Both the position numbers and the translations under genes were made by a program. Of a DNA stretch of 64,000 bases, positions 24,770-33,534 are shown piece after piece (position 1 is the stretch's first letter; the number at the start of each line of letters is the position of its first letter). The notes beneath the pieces were generated by a model. The model was not told where the DNA came from, did not search any database, and saw only the letters and a program-made list of their open reading frames with translations. Origin of the DNA: Sphingomonas endophytica (GTDB lineage Bacteria > Pseudomonadota > Alphaproteobacteria > Sphingomonadales > Sphingomonadaceae); assembly GCF_014199415.1 (NCBI RefSeq), contig NZ_JACIJN010000009.1, positions 124,001 to 188,000 on the forward strand. The letters run 5' to 3'.

Positions 24770-25729
24770 ATGCCCCTCACCGTCGCCGTTCAGATGGACC
24801 CGCTCGACCAGATCAACATCGCCGGGGACAGCAGCTTCGCGCTGATGCTTTCCGCGCAGGCGCGCGGGCACCGGCTGTTCCATTATACCGCCGATGCGCT
24901 CAATTACCGCGATGGGCGCGTCTGGGCGAAGGCGCATCCGGTGACGGTGCAGCGCGTCGCGGGCGATCACTTCCGCTTCGGCGAAGCGGTGGCGCTCGAC
25001 CTTGGCGCGGACGTCGACGTGGTGCTGATGCGGCAGGATCCGCCGTTCGATCTCGGCTATATCACTGCCACGCACCTGCTCGAGCGGATCGCCGACCGCA
25101 CGCTGATCGTCAACGATCCGGTCAGCGTCCGCAACGCGCCCGAAAAGGTGTTCGTGCTCGACTATGCGCGTTTCATGCCGCCGACGCTGGTGACGCGCTC
25201 GCTCGACGAGGCACGCGCCTTCCTAGCCGAACATGGCGAGATCGTCGTCAAGCCGCTGCACGGCAACGGCGGCAAGGCGATCTTCCACGTCCGCGCCGCG
25301 GGCGAGAATCTGTCGGCGCTGATCGAGGTGTTCAACCAGACATGGCGCGAGCCGCACATGGTGCAGGCGTTCCTCCCGGCGGTGGCGAAGGGCGACAAGC
25401 GCATCGTGCTGGTCGACGGCGAGGTCGCGGGCGCGATCAACCGCCTGCCCGGCGAAGGCGAGATCCGCTCGAATCTCGCGGTCGGCGGCTCGGCGCAGAA
25501 GACCGAACTGACCCCGCGCGAGCGCGAGATCTGCGACGCGCTCGGCCCGGAGCTGAAGAAGCGCGGGCTGATCTTCGTCGGGATCGACGTGATCGGCGGC
25601 GAGTGGCTCACCGAGATCAACGTCACCTCGCCGACCGGGATCGTCGCGATCGAGAAGTTCGACGGCACCGATGTCGCCGGGCTGATCTGGGAGGCGATCG
25701 ACCGCCGGCTGGAGGAACGCGCGCGCTGA
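24770..25729 (+). CDS. gshB: Glutathione synthase
   Basis: The 319-residue protein is a prokaryotic GshB: N-terminal VQMDPLDQINIAGDSSFALML, ATP-grasp core with IVVKPLHGNGGKAIFHV, and the C-terminal metal-binding strand IGGEWLTEINVTSPTGI. It ligates gamma-glutamylcysteine and glycine with ATP in the cytoplasm. GGAGG lies six bases before the ATG. It forms a plus-strand pair with the dedA gene 19 bases downstream. In related genomes gshB follows yraN; here the glycosyltransferase island comes between them. Confidence 0.97.
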   Translation: MPLTVAVQMDPLDQINIAGDSSFALMLSAQARGHRLFHYTADALNYRDGRVWAKAHPVTVQRVAGDHFRFGEAVALDLGADVDVVLMRQDPPFDLGYITATHLLERIADRTLIVNDPVSVRNAPEKVFVLDYARFMPPTLVTRSLDEARAFLAEHGEIVVKPLHGNGGKAIFHVRAAGENLSALIEVFNQTWREPHMVQAFLPAVAKGDKRIVLVDGEVAGAINRLPGEGEIRSNLAVGGSAQKTELTPREREICDALGPELKKRGLIFVGIDVIGGEWLTEINVTSPTGIVAIEKFDGTDVAGLIWEAIDRRLEERAR

Positions 25730-25748
25730 CGGAGCCGTTGGCGCGGAT

Positions 25749-26348
25749 GTGACCGACTTCATCATCCACTGGATCGTCGCGGGCGGCTATCTCGGCATCT
25801 TCCTGCTGATGGCGCTGGAGAATATCGTCCCGCCGATCCCGTCCGAGGTCATCATGGGGCTCGGCGGGATCGCGGTGGCGCGCGGGCAGATGGACATCGT
25901 GCCGCTGCTGCTGTGGGGCACCGCCGGGACGACCGCCGGCAACGTCTTCTGGTATGCGGTCGGGCGGCGGATCGGCTATGCGCGCTTCCGCCCGTTCGTC
26001 GAGCGGCACGGCCGCTGGTTGACGATGGAATGGAGCGACGTCGAGCGCGTGCGCGGCTTCCTTCACGATCATGGCGGCTGGGTGATCTTCGTGTTCCGCT
26101 TCATGCCGACGTTCCGCACGATGATCTCGCTGCCCGCCGGCATGGCGGCGATGCCGATGCCGCGCTTTCTGGTGATGACCTTCGCGGGCAGCATCATCTG
26201 GAACGGCGTGCTGGCGGGCGCGGGCTTCTATCTCGGCAGCCGCTTCGCCGAGCTGGATCGCTACGTCGGCCCGGTCGGGATCGCGCTGACCGTGCTCGCG
26301 CTCGGCTGGTACGGCTGGCGCTTCGCGACATGGAAGCCGCGCGGCTGA
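25749..26348 (+). CDS. DedA family membrane protein
   Basis: The 199-residue integral membrane protein matches the DedA/SNARE-associated family: ENIVPPIPSEVIMGLGGIAVARG with the family ENxxPPxPSE motif near residue 24, GTAGTTAGNVFWYAVGRRIG, and the VFRFMPTFRTMISLPAGMAAMP motif with its conserved arginines. Family members are undecaprenyl-phosphate or phospholipid transporters in the inner membrane. It lies 19 bases after gshB and probably shares its transcript. Confidence 0.94.
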   Translation: MTDFIIHWIVAGGYLGIFLLMALENIVPPIPSEVIMGLGGIAVARGQMDIVPLLLWGTAGTTAGNVFWYAVGRRIGYARFRPFVERHGRWLTMEWSDVERVRGFLHDHGGWVIFVFRFMPTFRTMISLPAGMAAMPMPRFLVMTFAGSIIWNGVLAGAGFYLGSRFAELDRYVGPVGIALTVLALGWYGWRFATWKPRG

Positions 26349-26354
26349 TCCATC

Positions 26355-26430
26355 GTCATTGCGAGCGAAGCGAAGCAATCCAGGGCGTCCTGATCCGGCC
26401 CCGGGTTGCGTCGCTACGCGCGCAATGACG
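26355..26430. repeat. Palindromic repeat, family A (copy 2)
   Basis: Same inverted repeat as 15905-15979, with the core GCGAAGCAATCCAGGGC on the left arm and a partly diverged right arm. It sits between the convergent ends of dedA and xerC and may serve as a bidirectional terminator. Confidence 0.85.
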
Positions 26431-26435
26431 AATTT

Positions 26436-27338
26436 CTACCCCCGCGGATGCGCCGCCCGGTACACATCGAGCAGATGCGCCGCATCCACCCCGGTATAGA
26501 CCTGCGTCGAACTCAGGCTCGCGTGGCCCAGCAACTCCTGCAACGCCCGCAGGTCCGCCCCGCGCCCCAGCAAATGCGTCGCGAAGCTGTGGCGCAGCGC
26601 GTGCGGCGTCGTCCGCTCCGACAGCCCCAGCCGCGCCCGCGCCGCGCGCACCCGCGTCCGCACGATCCCGCCGTCCAGCGCGCCGCCGCGCACACCCCGG
26701 AACAGCGGCGCGTTGCGCGCCATCGGCCACGGCACGCGCGCCGCATAGTCCTCGATCGCCGCACGCACCGGCGGCAGCAGCGGCACGATCCGCGTCCGGT
26801 CGCGCTTGCCGGTGACGCGCAGCGTCTCGCCGAGCGGCAACACCGCGCCGGTCAGCGCCAGCGCCTCGCCGATCCGCAGCCCCGCGCCGTACAGCAGCAG
26901 CAGCACCGCCCAGTCGCGCGCCGCCACCCATGGCTCGTCGCTGTCCTCCATGACGTCGGTGGCCAGCGCGACCGCCTCGTCGGGCGAGATCGGCCGTGGC
27001 ACGCCCTTCTTGACGCGCGGCCCCTTCATCCGCGGCGCCGCGCCGACCCCGCCCGCCCAGTCGAGGAAGCCGCGCACCGCCGACAGCTCGCGCGCCGCCG
27101 AGGCGTTCGACAGGCCGGTGCCGCGCCGCTGCGCCAGATAGGCGCGCAGGTCGCCGGCGGTGACGCGCGACAAGGCGGCGCGATCGACCGCCTCGCCCCA
27201 ATGTTCGTTCAAAAACAACAACAACCGCTCAGCCGTCGCGCGATAGGCGCGCACGGTATGCTCCGATCGGCGACGATCGCGCGCCAGATGGACCGACCAT
27301 TGCACCGGCAACGGCAGCGGGACCGACAAATCGCTCAC
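26436..27338 (-). CDS. xerC: Tyrosine recombinase XerC
   Basis: The 300-residue protein has the SAM-like core-binding N domain and the catalytic tyrosine-recombinase domain with Arg in GAGLRIGEAL, Lys in TGKRDRTR, HxxR in TPHALRHSFATHLL, His in LLGHASLSSTQVY and the nucleophilic Tyr in STQVYTGVD. XerC and XerD resolve chromosome dimers at dif. It follows the XerC pattern by order with priA and is single-copy in the window. The GTG at 27338 (MSDLS) has GGAG about ten bases upstream and gives the usual length; a TTG 13 codons further is less likely. It is divergent from the diguanylate cyclase. Confidence 0.9.
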   Translation of the reverse strand: MSDLSVPLPLPVQWSVHLARDRRRSEHTVRAYRATAERLLLFLNEHWGEAVDRAALSRVTAGDLRAYLAQRRGTGLSNASAARELSAVRGFLDWAGGVGAAPRMKGPRVKKGVPRPISPDEAVALATDVMEDSDEPWVAARDWAVLLLLYGAGLRIGEALALTGAVLPLGETLRVTGKRDRTRIVPLLPPVRAAIEDYAARVPWPMARNAPLFRGVRGGALDGGIVRTRVRAARARLGLSERTTPHALRHSFATHLLGRGADLRALQELLGHASLSSTQVYTGVDAAHLLDVYRAAHPRG

Positions 27339-27399
27339 TCCGTCGCAGCTCCGCACATGAAGGGGATTGGCAAACAAAAATTAACGTTACGCCTGTTAG

Positions 27400-28854
27400 A
27401 TGTTCCGCATGACGCCCGCCACTCCTCGCTATGATCGCCATGCCGAGACGGCGCGCGCCGCCGCCTTGCAGGCGCTCGCGCTGCTCGGCACCGCGCCGGA
27501 ACGCGAATTCGACGCGCTCGTCGCTTTGGCGGCGGAGTTGCTCGGCTGCTCCACCGCCTTGCTGAACCTGGTTGATAACGATCGATTGTTCGTCAAGGCG
27601 CGCACCACGCCGGGCGCGATGACCTTTGATCGCGCCACCGCCTTTTGCGATCGCACCGTGGTCGACGACTGCCTGACGGTGATCGACGACACGCTGTGCG
27701 ACGAGCGATTCCGCCACAGCCCGCTCGTCACCGACGTCGGCGTCCGCTTCTACGCCGGTGCGCCGCTGCGAGTCGCCGATCCGGATGGCGTCCGCCGCGC
27801 GGTCGGCACGCTGTGCGTCGTCGACACCGTTCCGCGCACCGCCGATCCGCGCGCGCTGGCGGCGCTGGCGCATCTCGCCACGCTTGCCGAGGCCTTGCTG
27901 GAGGCGCGGCGCACCGCGCTGAAGGCCATCCACATCGCCACCACCGGCGAGGAACTGGTCACGCGTCTCGGGCAGCAGGACCAGATCTTCCGCCAGGCCG
28001 AACAGATTGCGGAAATCGGGTCGTGGCGGCTGTCGATCGTCGAGGGCACGCTCGACTGGTCGGACAACGTCTATCGCATTCACGGCCTGCCGGTCGGGCA
28101 CAAGCCGCGGCTGCGCGATGCGATGCGCTTCTACCCCGAACGGAGCCGCGCGCTCGTGCAAACGTCGCTCGACGATGCGATCCGGCGCGGCCGGGCCTTC
28201 TCGATCGAGACCGATTTCATCACCGCCGACCGACGGTTGCGCAGGGTGCGCGCGATGGCCGAACCGGAGATCGTCGACGGCCGCGTCGTGGCGATGGTCG
28301 GCGTCTTTCAGGACGTGACGCAGCGTCATGCGCTCGAACAGCAATTGCGGCGCTCCGCCGACACCGACGCATTGACCGGCATCGCCAATCGCGCCGCCTT
28401 CGATCGCGAACTGGAGGCGGCGATGGAGCGCGCGCGGCAGGATCGCACGCCGTTGCACCTCGTGCTGATCGACCTCGACGGGTTCAAGGCGATCAACGAC
28501 ACGCTCGGCCATGGCGCCGGCGACGACGTGCTGCGGCTGACCGGCAGCGCGCTGTCCGAACCGTGGCTGATGGGCAGCGTCGCGGCGCGGATCGGCGGCG
28601 ACGAATTCGCGGTAATCGTCGAGCATCCCGCGCTCGCGAGGGACATCACCGGGCTGCGCACGCAGCTGGAGGATGCGCTGCGCATTCCGATCGAGGTCGG
28701 CGGTGTGACGATGAGCAGTGCGGGCTCGGTCGGCATCGCGCCGTTCGACGACGAGTGCCACTCGCTGCGCGACTTCGCCCGCCGCGCGGACACGATCCTC
28801 TATACCGCCAAGCGCGCGCGGGTGGGCACGCGCAACATCCGCCGGGTGGCATAA
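27400..28854 (+). CDS. Diguanylate cyclase with GAF and PAS domains
   Basis: The 484-residue protein has an N-terminal GAF domain (about residues 20-170, ELLGCSTALLNLVDNDRLFVKA, AFCDRTV, GAPLRV), a PAS domain (about 185-305, IAEIGSWRLSIVEGTLDWSDNVYRIHGL), and a C-terminal GGDEF domain (about 315-480) with DLDGFKAINDTLGHGAGDD and an intact ARIGGDEFAV active-site loop. It should make cyclic-di-GMP in response to a signal sensed by the GAF or PAS domain. No RxxD inhibitory site precedes the GGDEF loop. No transmembrane segment or EAL domain is present. Divergent from xerC. Confidence 0.92.
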   Translation: MFRMTPATPRYDRHAETARAAALQALALLGTAPEREFDALVALAAELLGCSTALLNLVDNDRLFVKARTTPGAMTFDRATAFCDRTVVDDCLTVIDDTLCDERFRHSPLVTDVGVRFYAGAPLRVADPDGVRRAVGTLCVVDTVPRTADPRALAALAHLATLAEALLEARRTALKAIHIATTGEELVTRLGQQDQIFRQAEQIAEIGSWRLSIVEGTLDWSDNVYRIHGLPVGHKPRLRDAMRFYPERSRALVQTSLDDAIRRGRAFSIETDFITADRRLRRVRAMAEPEIVDGRVVAMVGVFQDVTQRHALEQQLRRSADTDALTGIANRAAFDRELEAAMERARQDRTPLHLVLIDLDGFKAINDTLGHGAGDDVLRLTGSALSEPWLMGSVAARIGGDEFAVIVEHPALARDITGLRTQLEDALRIPIEVGGVTMSSAGSVGIAPFDDECHSLRDFARRADTILYTAKRARVGTRNIRRVA

Positions 28855-28864
28855 AGGTATTGGT

Positions 28865-28894
28865 CGTCGCCCCGGACCTGATCCGGGATGACGG
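28865..28894. repeat. Short inverted repeat, GATCCGGG family (family B)
   Basis: A truncated copy with CCCCGGACCTGATCCGGG and a following TGACGG, located just after the diguanylate cyclase stop. It keeps only one half of the longer element seen at 4061-4132. It could be part of a terminator for the upstream gene. Confidence 0.55.
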
Positions 28895-28975
28895 CGATCG
28901 GGCAGGGCGTGGGATGGATGCCGATCCACCCGCACCCGCTTCCCTCCGACTCGCCGCGGCCCCATATGGACGGCA

Positions 28976-31147
28976 ATGTCCTCCCGCGCGCGCGTCATCG
29001 TCCTGAACTCCGCTCTCGGTCCACTCGACTATCGCGTGCCGCACGGCATGACGGTCGAGCCCGGATCGGTGGTGGTCGCGCCGCTCGGCCCGCGCCAGTT
29101 GCTCGGCGTCGCCTGGGAGGCCGAGCGGATGCCGTCCGACGCCGAGGTCGGCGACAATCGGCTGCGCAACCTGCTCGCGGTCGCCGACGTGCCGCCGCTC
29201 CGTGCGCCGCTGCGGCGGCTGATCGAATGGACCGCCGATTACTATCTGGCCCCGACCGCCGCGGTGGTGCGGATGGCCTTGTCCTCGACCGCCGCGCTGG
29301 AAGGCGGGCGGAGCGTCGTTGAATATCGCGCCACCGGCCATGTGCCGGAGCGAATGACCGCGCAGCGCGAGCAGGCGCTCGAACGAATCGGCGACCGGCA
29401 GGGGCTGATCCGCGAGCTGGCGACGATCGCCGACGTCAGTGACGCGGTGATCCGCGGGCTCGTCAAGGTCGGCGCGCTGGAGGGCGTACCGGTCGACATC
29501 GACAGCCCCTTCCCTGTCCCCGACCCCGATCACGCGCCGCCGACGCTGTCCGACGACCAAAGCGCCGCCGCCGCGACGCTGGTCGACGGCGTCACCGCCG
29601 CCGCCTTCCGCCCGACGCTGCTCGACGGCGTGACGGGATCGGGCAAGACCGAGGTCTATTTCGAGGCGGTCGCCGCCGCGCTCCGCGCCGGCCGGCAGGT
29701 GCTGGTGCTGCTCCCCGAGATCGCGCTGACCGAACCGTTCCTCAAGCGCTTCCACGACCGCTTCGGCTGCGAGCCGGTCGCGTGGCACAGCGGATTGCGT
29801 GCCACCCAGCGCCGTCGCGCGTGGCGCGCGATCGCCAGCGGCGAGGCGCGGGTGACGGTCGGCGCGCGCTCGGCGCTGTTCCTGCCTTACGCCAACCTCG
29901 GGCTGATCGTCGTCGACGAAGCGCACGAAACCAGCTTCAAGCAGGAGGACGGCGTCCATTATCACGCGCGCGACGTCGCGGTGATGCGCGGGCTGTTCGA
30001 GGCGTGCCCGGTGATCCTCGCCAGCGCCACCCCGGCGATCGAGACCCGGCATCAGGTCGCGCTCGGCAAATATGCCGAGGTGAAATTGCCCGGCCGTTTC
30101 GGCGTCGCGCAAATGCCGACGATCGAGGCGATCGACCTGATCGCCGAGCCGCCCGAGCGCGGGCGCTGGATCAGCCCGCGGCTGGTCAAGGCGATGGAGG
30201 AAGCGCTGGAGCGGCGCGAGCAGGCTTTGCTGTTCCTCAATCGCCGCGGTTACGCACCGCTCACCCTGTGCCGGACGTGCGGGCATCGCTTCCAATGCCC
30301 CAATTGCACCGCCTGGATGGTCGAGCATCGTCTGACGCGGCGGCTCGCCTGCCATCATTGCGGGCATATCGAGCCGGTGCCGCGGCTGTGCCCCGAATGC
30401 CAGAACGAGGACACGCTGGTCGCGTGCGGCCCCGGCGTCGAGCGGATCGCCGACGAGGTCGCGGCGCTGTTCCCCGAAGCGCGCACCGCGGTCGTCACCT
30501 CCGACACGATCTGGAGCCCCGCCAAGGCCGCCGAGTTCGTCGCGCGGATGGAGGCCGGCGACATCGACATCGTCGTCGGCACGCAATTGGTGACCAAGGG
30601 CTATCACTTTCCCAATCTGACGTTGGTCGGGGTGATCGACGCCGACCTCGGGCTCGACGGCGGCGACCTGCGCGCGGCCGAGCGGACCTTTCAGCAGATC
30701 CGGCAGGTATCGGGGCGCGCCGGGCGCGGTACCAAGCCCGGCCATGTCTATATCCAGACGCACAGCCCCAAGGCACAGGTGATGCAGGCGCTGATCACCG
30801 GTGACGCCGACGCCTTCTACGCCGCCGAGACCGAAGCGCGCGAGGACGCCGGTGCGCCGCCGTTCGGCCGCTATGCCGCGATCATCGTGTCGAGCGAGGA
30901 TCAGGGCGCGGCGCACGACACCGCGCGCGCGATCGGCCGCGCGGCGCCGCGCGTCGACGGGATGGAGGTCTACGGCCCCGCCCCCGCCCCGCTGGCGATG
31001 CTGCGTGGACGGCACCGCTTCCGGCTGCTCGTCCATGCACGCCGGGCGCTCGACGTGCAGGACGTGATCCGCGACTGGCTCGGTGCGCTCGATTGGCCCG
31101 CGAAGGTGCGCGTCGCGGTCGACGTCGATCCTTACAGTTTTCTTTAA
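28976..31147 (+). CDS. priA: Primosomal replication protein N' (PriA helicase)
   Basis: The 723-residue protein has the PriA 3' DNA-binding N domain, the helicase Walker A in DGVTGSGKTEVYFEA, a DEAH box in LIVVDEAHETSFKQ, the zinc-binding cysteine cluster LCRTCGHRFQCPNCTAWMV...LACHHCGH...LCPECQNE, and helicase motifs V and VI in VGTQLVTKGYHFPN and IRQVSGRAGRG. It restarts stalled replication forks by loading the replisome. It is single copy here; the neighbourhood with xerC is typical of sphingomonads. There is a 121-base gap before the start and no ribosome site of note. Confidence 0.97.
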   Translation: MSSRARVIVLNSALGPLDYRVPHGMTVEPGSVVVAPLGPRQLLGVAWEAERMPSDAEVGDNRLRNLLAVADVPPLRAPLRRLIEWTADYYLAPTAAVVRMALSSTAALEGGRSVVEYRATGHVPERMTAQREQALERIGDRQGLIRELATIADVSDAVIRGLVKVGALEGVPVDIDSPFPVPDPDHAPPTLSDDQSAAAATLVDGVTAAAFRPTLLDGVTGSGKTEVYFEAVAAALRAGRQVLVLLPEIALTEPFLKRFHDRFGCEPVAWHSGLRATQRRRAWRAIASGEARVTVGARSALFLPYANLGLIVVDEAHETSFKQEDGVHYHARDVAVMRGLFEACPVILASATPAIETRHQVALGKYAEVKLPGRFGVAQMPTIEAIDLIAEPPERGRWISPRLVKAMEEALERREQALLFLNRRGYAPLTLCRTCGHRFQCPNCTAWMVEHRLTRRLACHHCGHIEPVPRLCPECQNEDTLVACGPGVERIADEVAALFPEARTAVVTSDTIWSPAKAAEFVARMEAGDIDIVVGTQLVTKGYHFPNLTLVGVIDADLGLDGGDLRAAERTFQQIRQVSGRAGRGTKPGHVYIQTHSPKAQVMQALITGDADAFYAAETEAREDAGAPPFGRYAAIIVSSEDQGAAHDTARAIGRAAPRVDGMEVYGPAPAPLAMLRGRHRFRLLVHARRALDVQDVIRDWLGALDWPAKVRVAVDVDPYSFL

Positions 31148-31208
31148 ACCAAGTCCGTAGTGACGGATTTAGCTGCGCGACGGAGTTCGATTGCGCCTAA
31201 TCTCAGCC

Positions 31209-31284
31209 GTCATTGCGAGCGTAGCAAAGCAATCCAAAGCGTCGAGGTCCGTCCTTGGATCGCTTCGCTCCGTCCGCAATGACG
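31209..31284. repeat. Palindromic repeat, family A (copy 3)
   Basis: A diverged copy of the 76-base inverted repeat, between the convergent ends of priA and the phosphatase gene. Its right end stops one base before the phosphatase stop codon. Confidence 0.82.
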
Positions 31285-31285
31285 A

Positions 31286-32110
31286 TCAGCCTCCCACCCG
31301 CACCCACAAGGCGGTCGCATCGTCGCTCGCCTTGAAGCGCGGGTAGCGCCGGCAGGCGGCATCGCTGCGCTCGATCGCGCGGAGTTCGCCGCCCAGTGCC
31401 GCCAGCCCACGCGACCGCAGCGCCGCCACCAGACCGGCCGCATCGTAAGCGGCATAGGCATCGACCAGCGCCGCCATCCCGTCGCTCATCAGCAGCAGGT
31501 CGTCGCCCGGCGCGACCGCGACGCTCACCACCTCCATGGCGCGCGCGCTCTCGCCAGCGTCGATGCCCAGCACCTTCTGTCCCGGCAGCGTCCGTGCGGC
31601 GCGACGATCCGCCAGCACCGCCGGGGTGCGCAGCTTGGTCGCGCCGACCCCCGGCCCCAGCGCCGCCGCCTGCGCGCTCTCTCGCGCGCGATCGGGCGCG
31701 GGCGTGCACCACGTCACCGTCGCTCCCGAAGCATGCAGCACCGCGCAATCCGCCGCCCACGCCACCTCCAGCATGTCGCCGACGAGCTGCACCGCCGCGA
31801 ACGAAGCGCGTGGCGTTTCCCACGCCCCCTCGGGTTCACGCTGCCGCTGCGCCGCATAGCGCGTCGCGACCGCCGCGAAGACCTGCGTGCAGGTGCCGCG
31901 CAGATCGTCCGCCATCGCCGCCGCGAACGCCGCGTCGGCAGTTGCCGCAAGCCACGCCGCCCCGCCCTGCGCGCCGAGCAGTCCCGGCGGCGACAGGTCG
32001 GTCGCGCCGTCGATCACCCAGGCGTGCCGCGTGCCGCTGCCCGCCCGATCGTCATTGGGCGTGCCGGCGTCGCCGCACAGGCTGAGCGACTGGATCAGAT
32101 CGAGATGCAT
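31286..32110 (-). CDS. PP2C-type protein phosphatase-like protein
   Basis: The 274-residue protein has the PP2C N-terminal arrangement, NDDRAGSGTRHAWVIDGATDL (metal-binding Asp residues of motifs I-II), LEVAWAADCAVLHAS, and LLLMSDGMAALVDAYAAYD, which corresponds to the DGLWD motif. The C-terminal region ends KASDDATALWVRV, matching the DNxT/S motif as DDAT. A Ser/Thr phosphatase is therefore likely, cytoplasmic, with unknown substrate. The gene is downstream of the BCKDH operon on the same strand with about 105 bases between them, so a link to dehydrogenase regulation is possible but unproven. Confidence 0.8.
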   Translation of the reverse strand: MHLDLIQSLSLCGDAGTPNDDRAGSGTRHAWVIDGATDLSPPGLLGAQGGAAWLAATADAAFAAAMADDLRGTCTQVFAAVATRYAAQRQREPEGAWETPRASFAAVQLVGDMLEVAWAADCAVLHASGATVTWCTPAPDRARESAQAAALGPGVGATKLRTPAVLADRRAARTLPGQKVLGIDAGESARAMEVVSVAVAPGDDLLLMSDGMAALVDAYAAYDAAGLVAALRSRGLAALGGELRAIERSDAACRRYPRFKASDDATALWVRVGG

Positions 32111-32215
32111 GGCCGCGGCCTAGAGCATTTCTCGTGACGGTTCGATGACGACCCAGCCGCGAGGCGCCGATCCCGCGCGCCGCGTCCTGCGCGCGTGCAG
32201 TGCCGGCGCGCATCG

Positions 32216-33529
32216 TCAATCGGCGAACAGCAGCACCGGCGTCTCGAGATAGTGCTTCAACGCCTGCACATAGCTCGCCGCGTCCCAGCCATCGACGACG
32301 CGGTGGTCGCAGCTGATCGACAGGTTCATCAGCTTGGCACGCACGATGTCGTCGCCGCGGAAGACAGGACGTTCGACGATCTTGTTGGGCCCGATGATCG
32401 CCACTTCGGGTCGGTTGATGACCGGTGTGGTCGCGATCCCGCCCAGCGGCCCGAGCGAGGTGACGGTGATCGTCCCGCCGCCCAGTTCCTGCGGCGTCAG
32501 CTTGTTGGCACGCGCCCCGCCCGCCAGCCGTGCGATCTCGGTCGCGAGTTGCCAGACGTTGCGGTCCTGCGCGTCGCGGATCACCGGCACGGTCAGCCCG
32601 GCATCGGTCTGCGTCGCCATGCCGACATGCACGCGCCCCGCGCGCGTCACCACGCCCGCCTCGTCGTCGTAGCGCGCATTGAGCATCGGGAAGTCGGGCA
32701 AGGTCCGGCACATCGCGACGATCAGCAGCGGCAGCAGCGTCAGCTTGGGCCGCTCGCCGCGATGCGCGTTGAGGTCGGCGCGCATCTCCTCCAGCGCGGT
32801 GACGTCGATCTCGTCGACATAGGTGAAGTGCGGGATGTGGCGCTTCGCCGCGGCCATGTTCTCGGCGATGCGGCGGCGCATCCCGATGACGCGCACCTGC
32901 TCGTCGTCGCGCGCGCGATTGGCGTGCGGGGCGTGATAGCCCTGTCCGCTGTTGTAGCGGAGGTACGCGTCGAGATCGGCGTGGCGAATACGCTCCCCCT
33001 CTGCCACGCGGATCGCGGAGAGGTCGACGTTCAGGTCCTTGGCACGGGCGCGGACGGCGGGCGAGGCGAGGACGGGCGAGTGGGCGACCGGCTCCCTCTC
33101 CCCGGCGGGGAGAGGGCTGGGGTGAGGGGCCGGGGTCTCACCGAGACTATCCTCTCCGCGAGGCTCCAACCCCTCACCCAACCCTCTCCCCGCAGGGGAG
33201 AGGGCTTGCGGTTGCGCTTCCTCCACACCGGGATTCTCCGCCTCCAGCGTCTCCGGCTCCGCAGCGGGAGAAGCAACCTCGCCCTCCCCCTCGGTCTCGA
33301 TCACCACCAGCGGCGCACCGATCGACACCTGATCGCCGACCGCCCCCGCGATCTCGACCACCACGCCCGCCACCGGCGATTCCATCTCGACGGTCGCCTT
33401 GTCGGTCATCATGTCGGCGAGGCTCTGGTCCTCCTCGACGCGGTCGCCGACCGCGACGTGCCACGCGACGATCTCCGCCTCGGAAATGCCCTCGCCGATG
33501 TCCGGCAGCTTGAAGGTGAAACGCGCCAT
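32216..33529 (-). CDS. Branched-chain 2-oxoacid dehydrogenase E2 (dihydrolipoyl acyltransferase)
   Basis: The 437-residue protein has an N-terminal lipoyl domain with the lipoylated lysine in MTDKATVEME (about residue 45), a flexible linker, the peripheral-subunit-binding domain VLASPAVRARAKDLNVDLSAI (about residues 155-190), and the catalytic acyltransferase domain ending in SISCDHRVVDGWDAA. It carries acyl groups between E1 and CoA. The linker includes about 37 residues encoded by an inserted palindromic repeat (33094-33204). The start at MARFTFKL has AAGG/AAGGCAG upstream. It follows the E1 beta gene and has no adjacent E3. Confidence 0.95.
   Translation of the reverse strand: MARFTFKLPDIGEGISEAEIVAWHVAVGDRVEEDQSLADMMTDKATVEMESPVAGVVVEIAGAVGDQVSIGAPLVVIETEGEGEVASPAAEPETLEAENPGVEEAQPQALSPAGRGLGEGLEPRGEDSLGETPAPHPSPLPAGEREPVAHSPVLASPAVRARAKDLNVDLSAIRVAEGERIRHADLDAYLRYNSGQGYHAPHANRARDDEQVRVIGMRRRIAENMAAAKRHIPHFTYVDEIDVTALEEMRADLNAHRGERPKLTLLPLLIVAMCRTLPDFPMLNARYDDEAGVVTRAGRVHVGMATQTDAGLTVPVIRDAQDRNVWQLATEIARLAGGARANKLTPQELGGGTITVTSLGPLGGIATTPVINRPEVAIIGPNKIVERPVFRGDDIVRAKLMNLSISCDHRVVDGWDAASYVQALKHYLETPVLLFAD
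33094..33204. repeat. Palindromic repeat (family E) embedded in coding sequence
   Basis: Inverted repeat with arms CCCTCTCCCCGGCGGGGAG and ACCCTCTCCCCGCAGGGGAG flanking TGAGGGG/CCCCTCA. Its length, 111 bases, is a multiple of three and keeps the frame of the E2 gene. It encodes peptides such as PHPSPLPAGER and LSPAGRGLGEG, which are typical of such repeats when translated. A related copy lies at 59979-60074 in the atp operon. Confidence 0.88.
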
Positions 33530-33534
33530 CTGCC

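Noticed and set aside
28646..31036. Open frame of about 796 codons on the minus strand opposite priA
   Set aside because: Antisense to priA with low-complexity, Arg/Asp/Gln-rich translation and no recognisable motif.
31148..31175. Possible terminator AAGTCCGT/ACGGATTT after priA
   Set aside because: Short stem with a mismatch and no T-run; the family A repeat just downstream is a better candidate.
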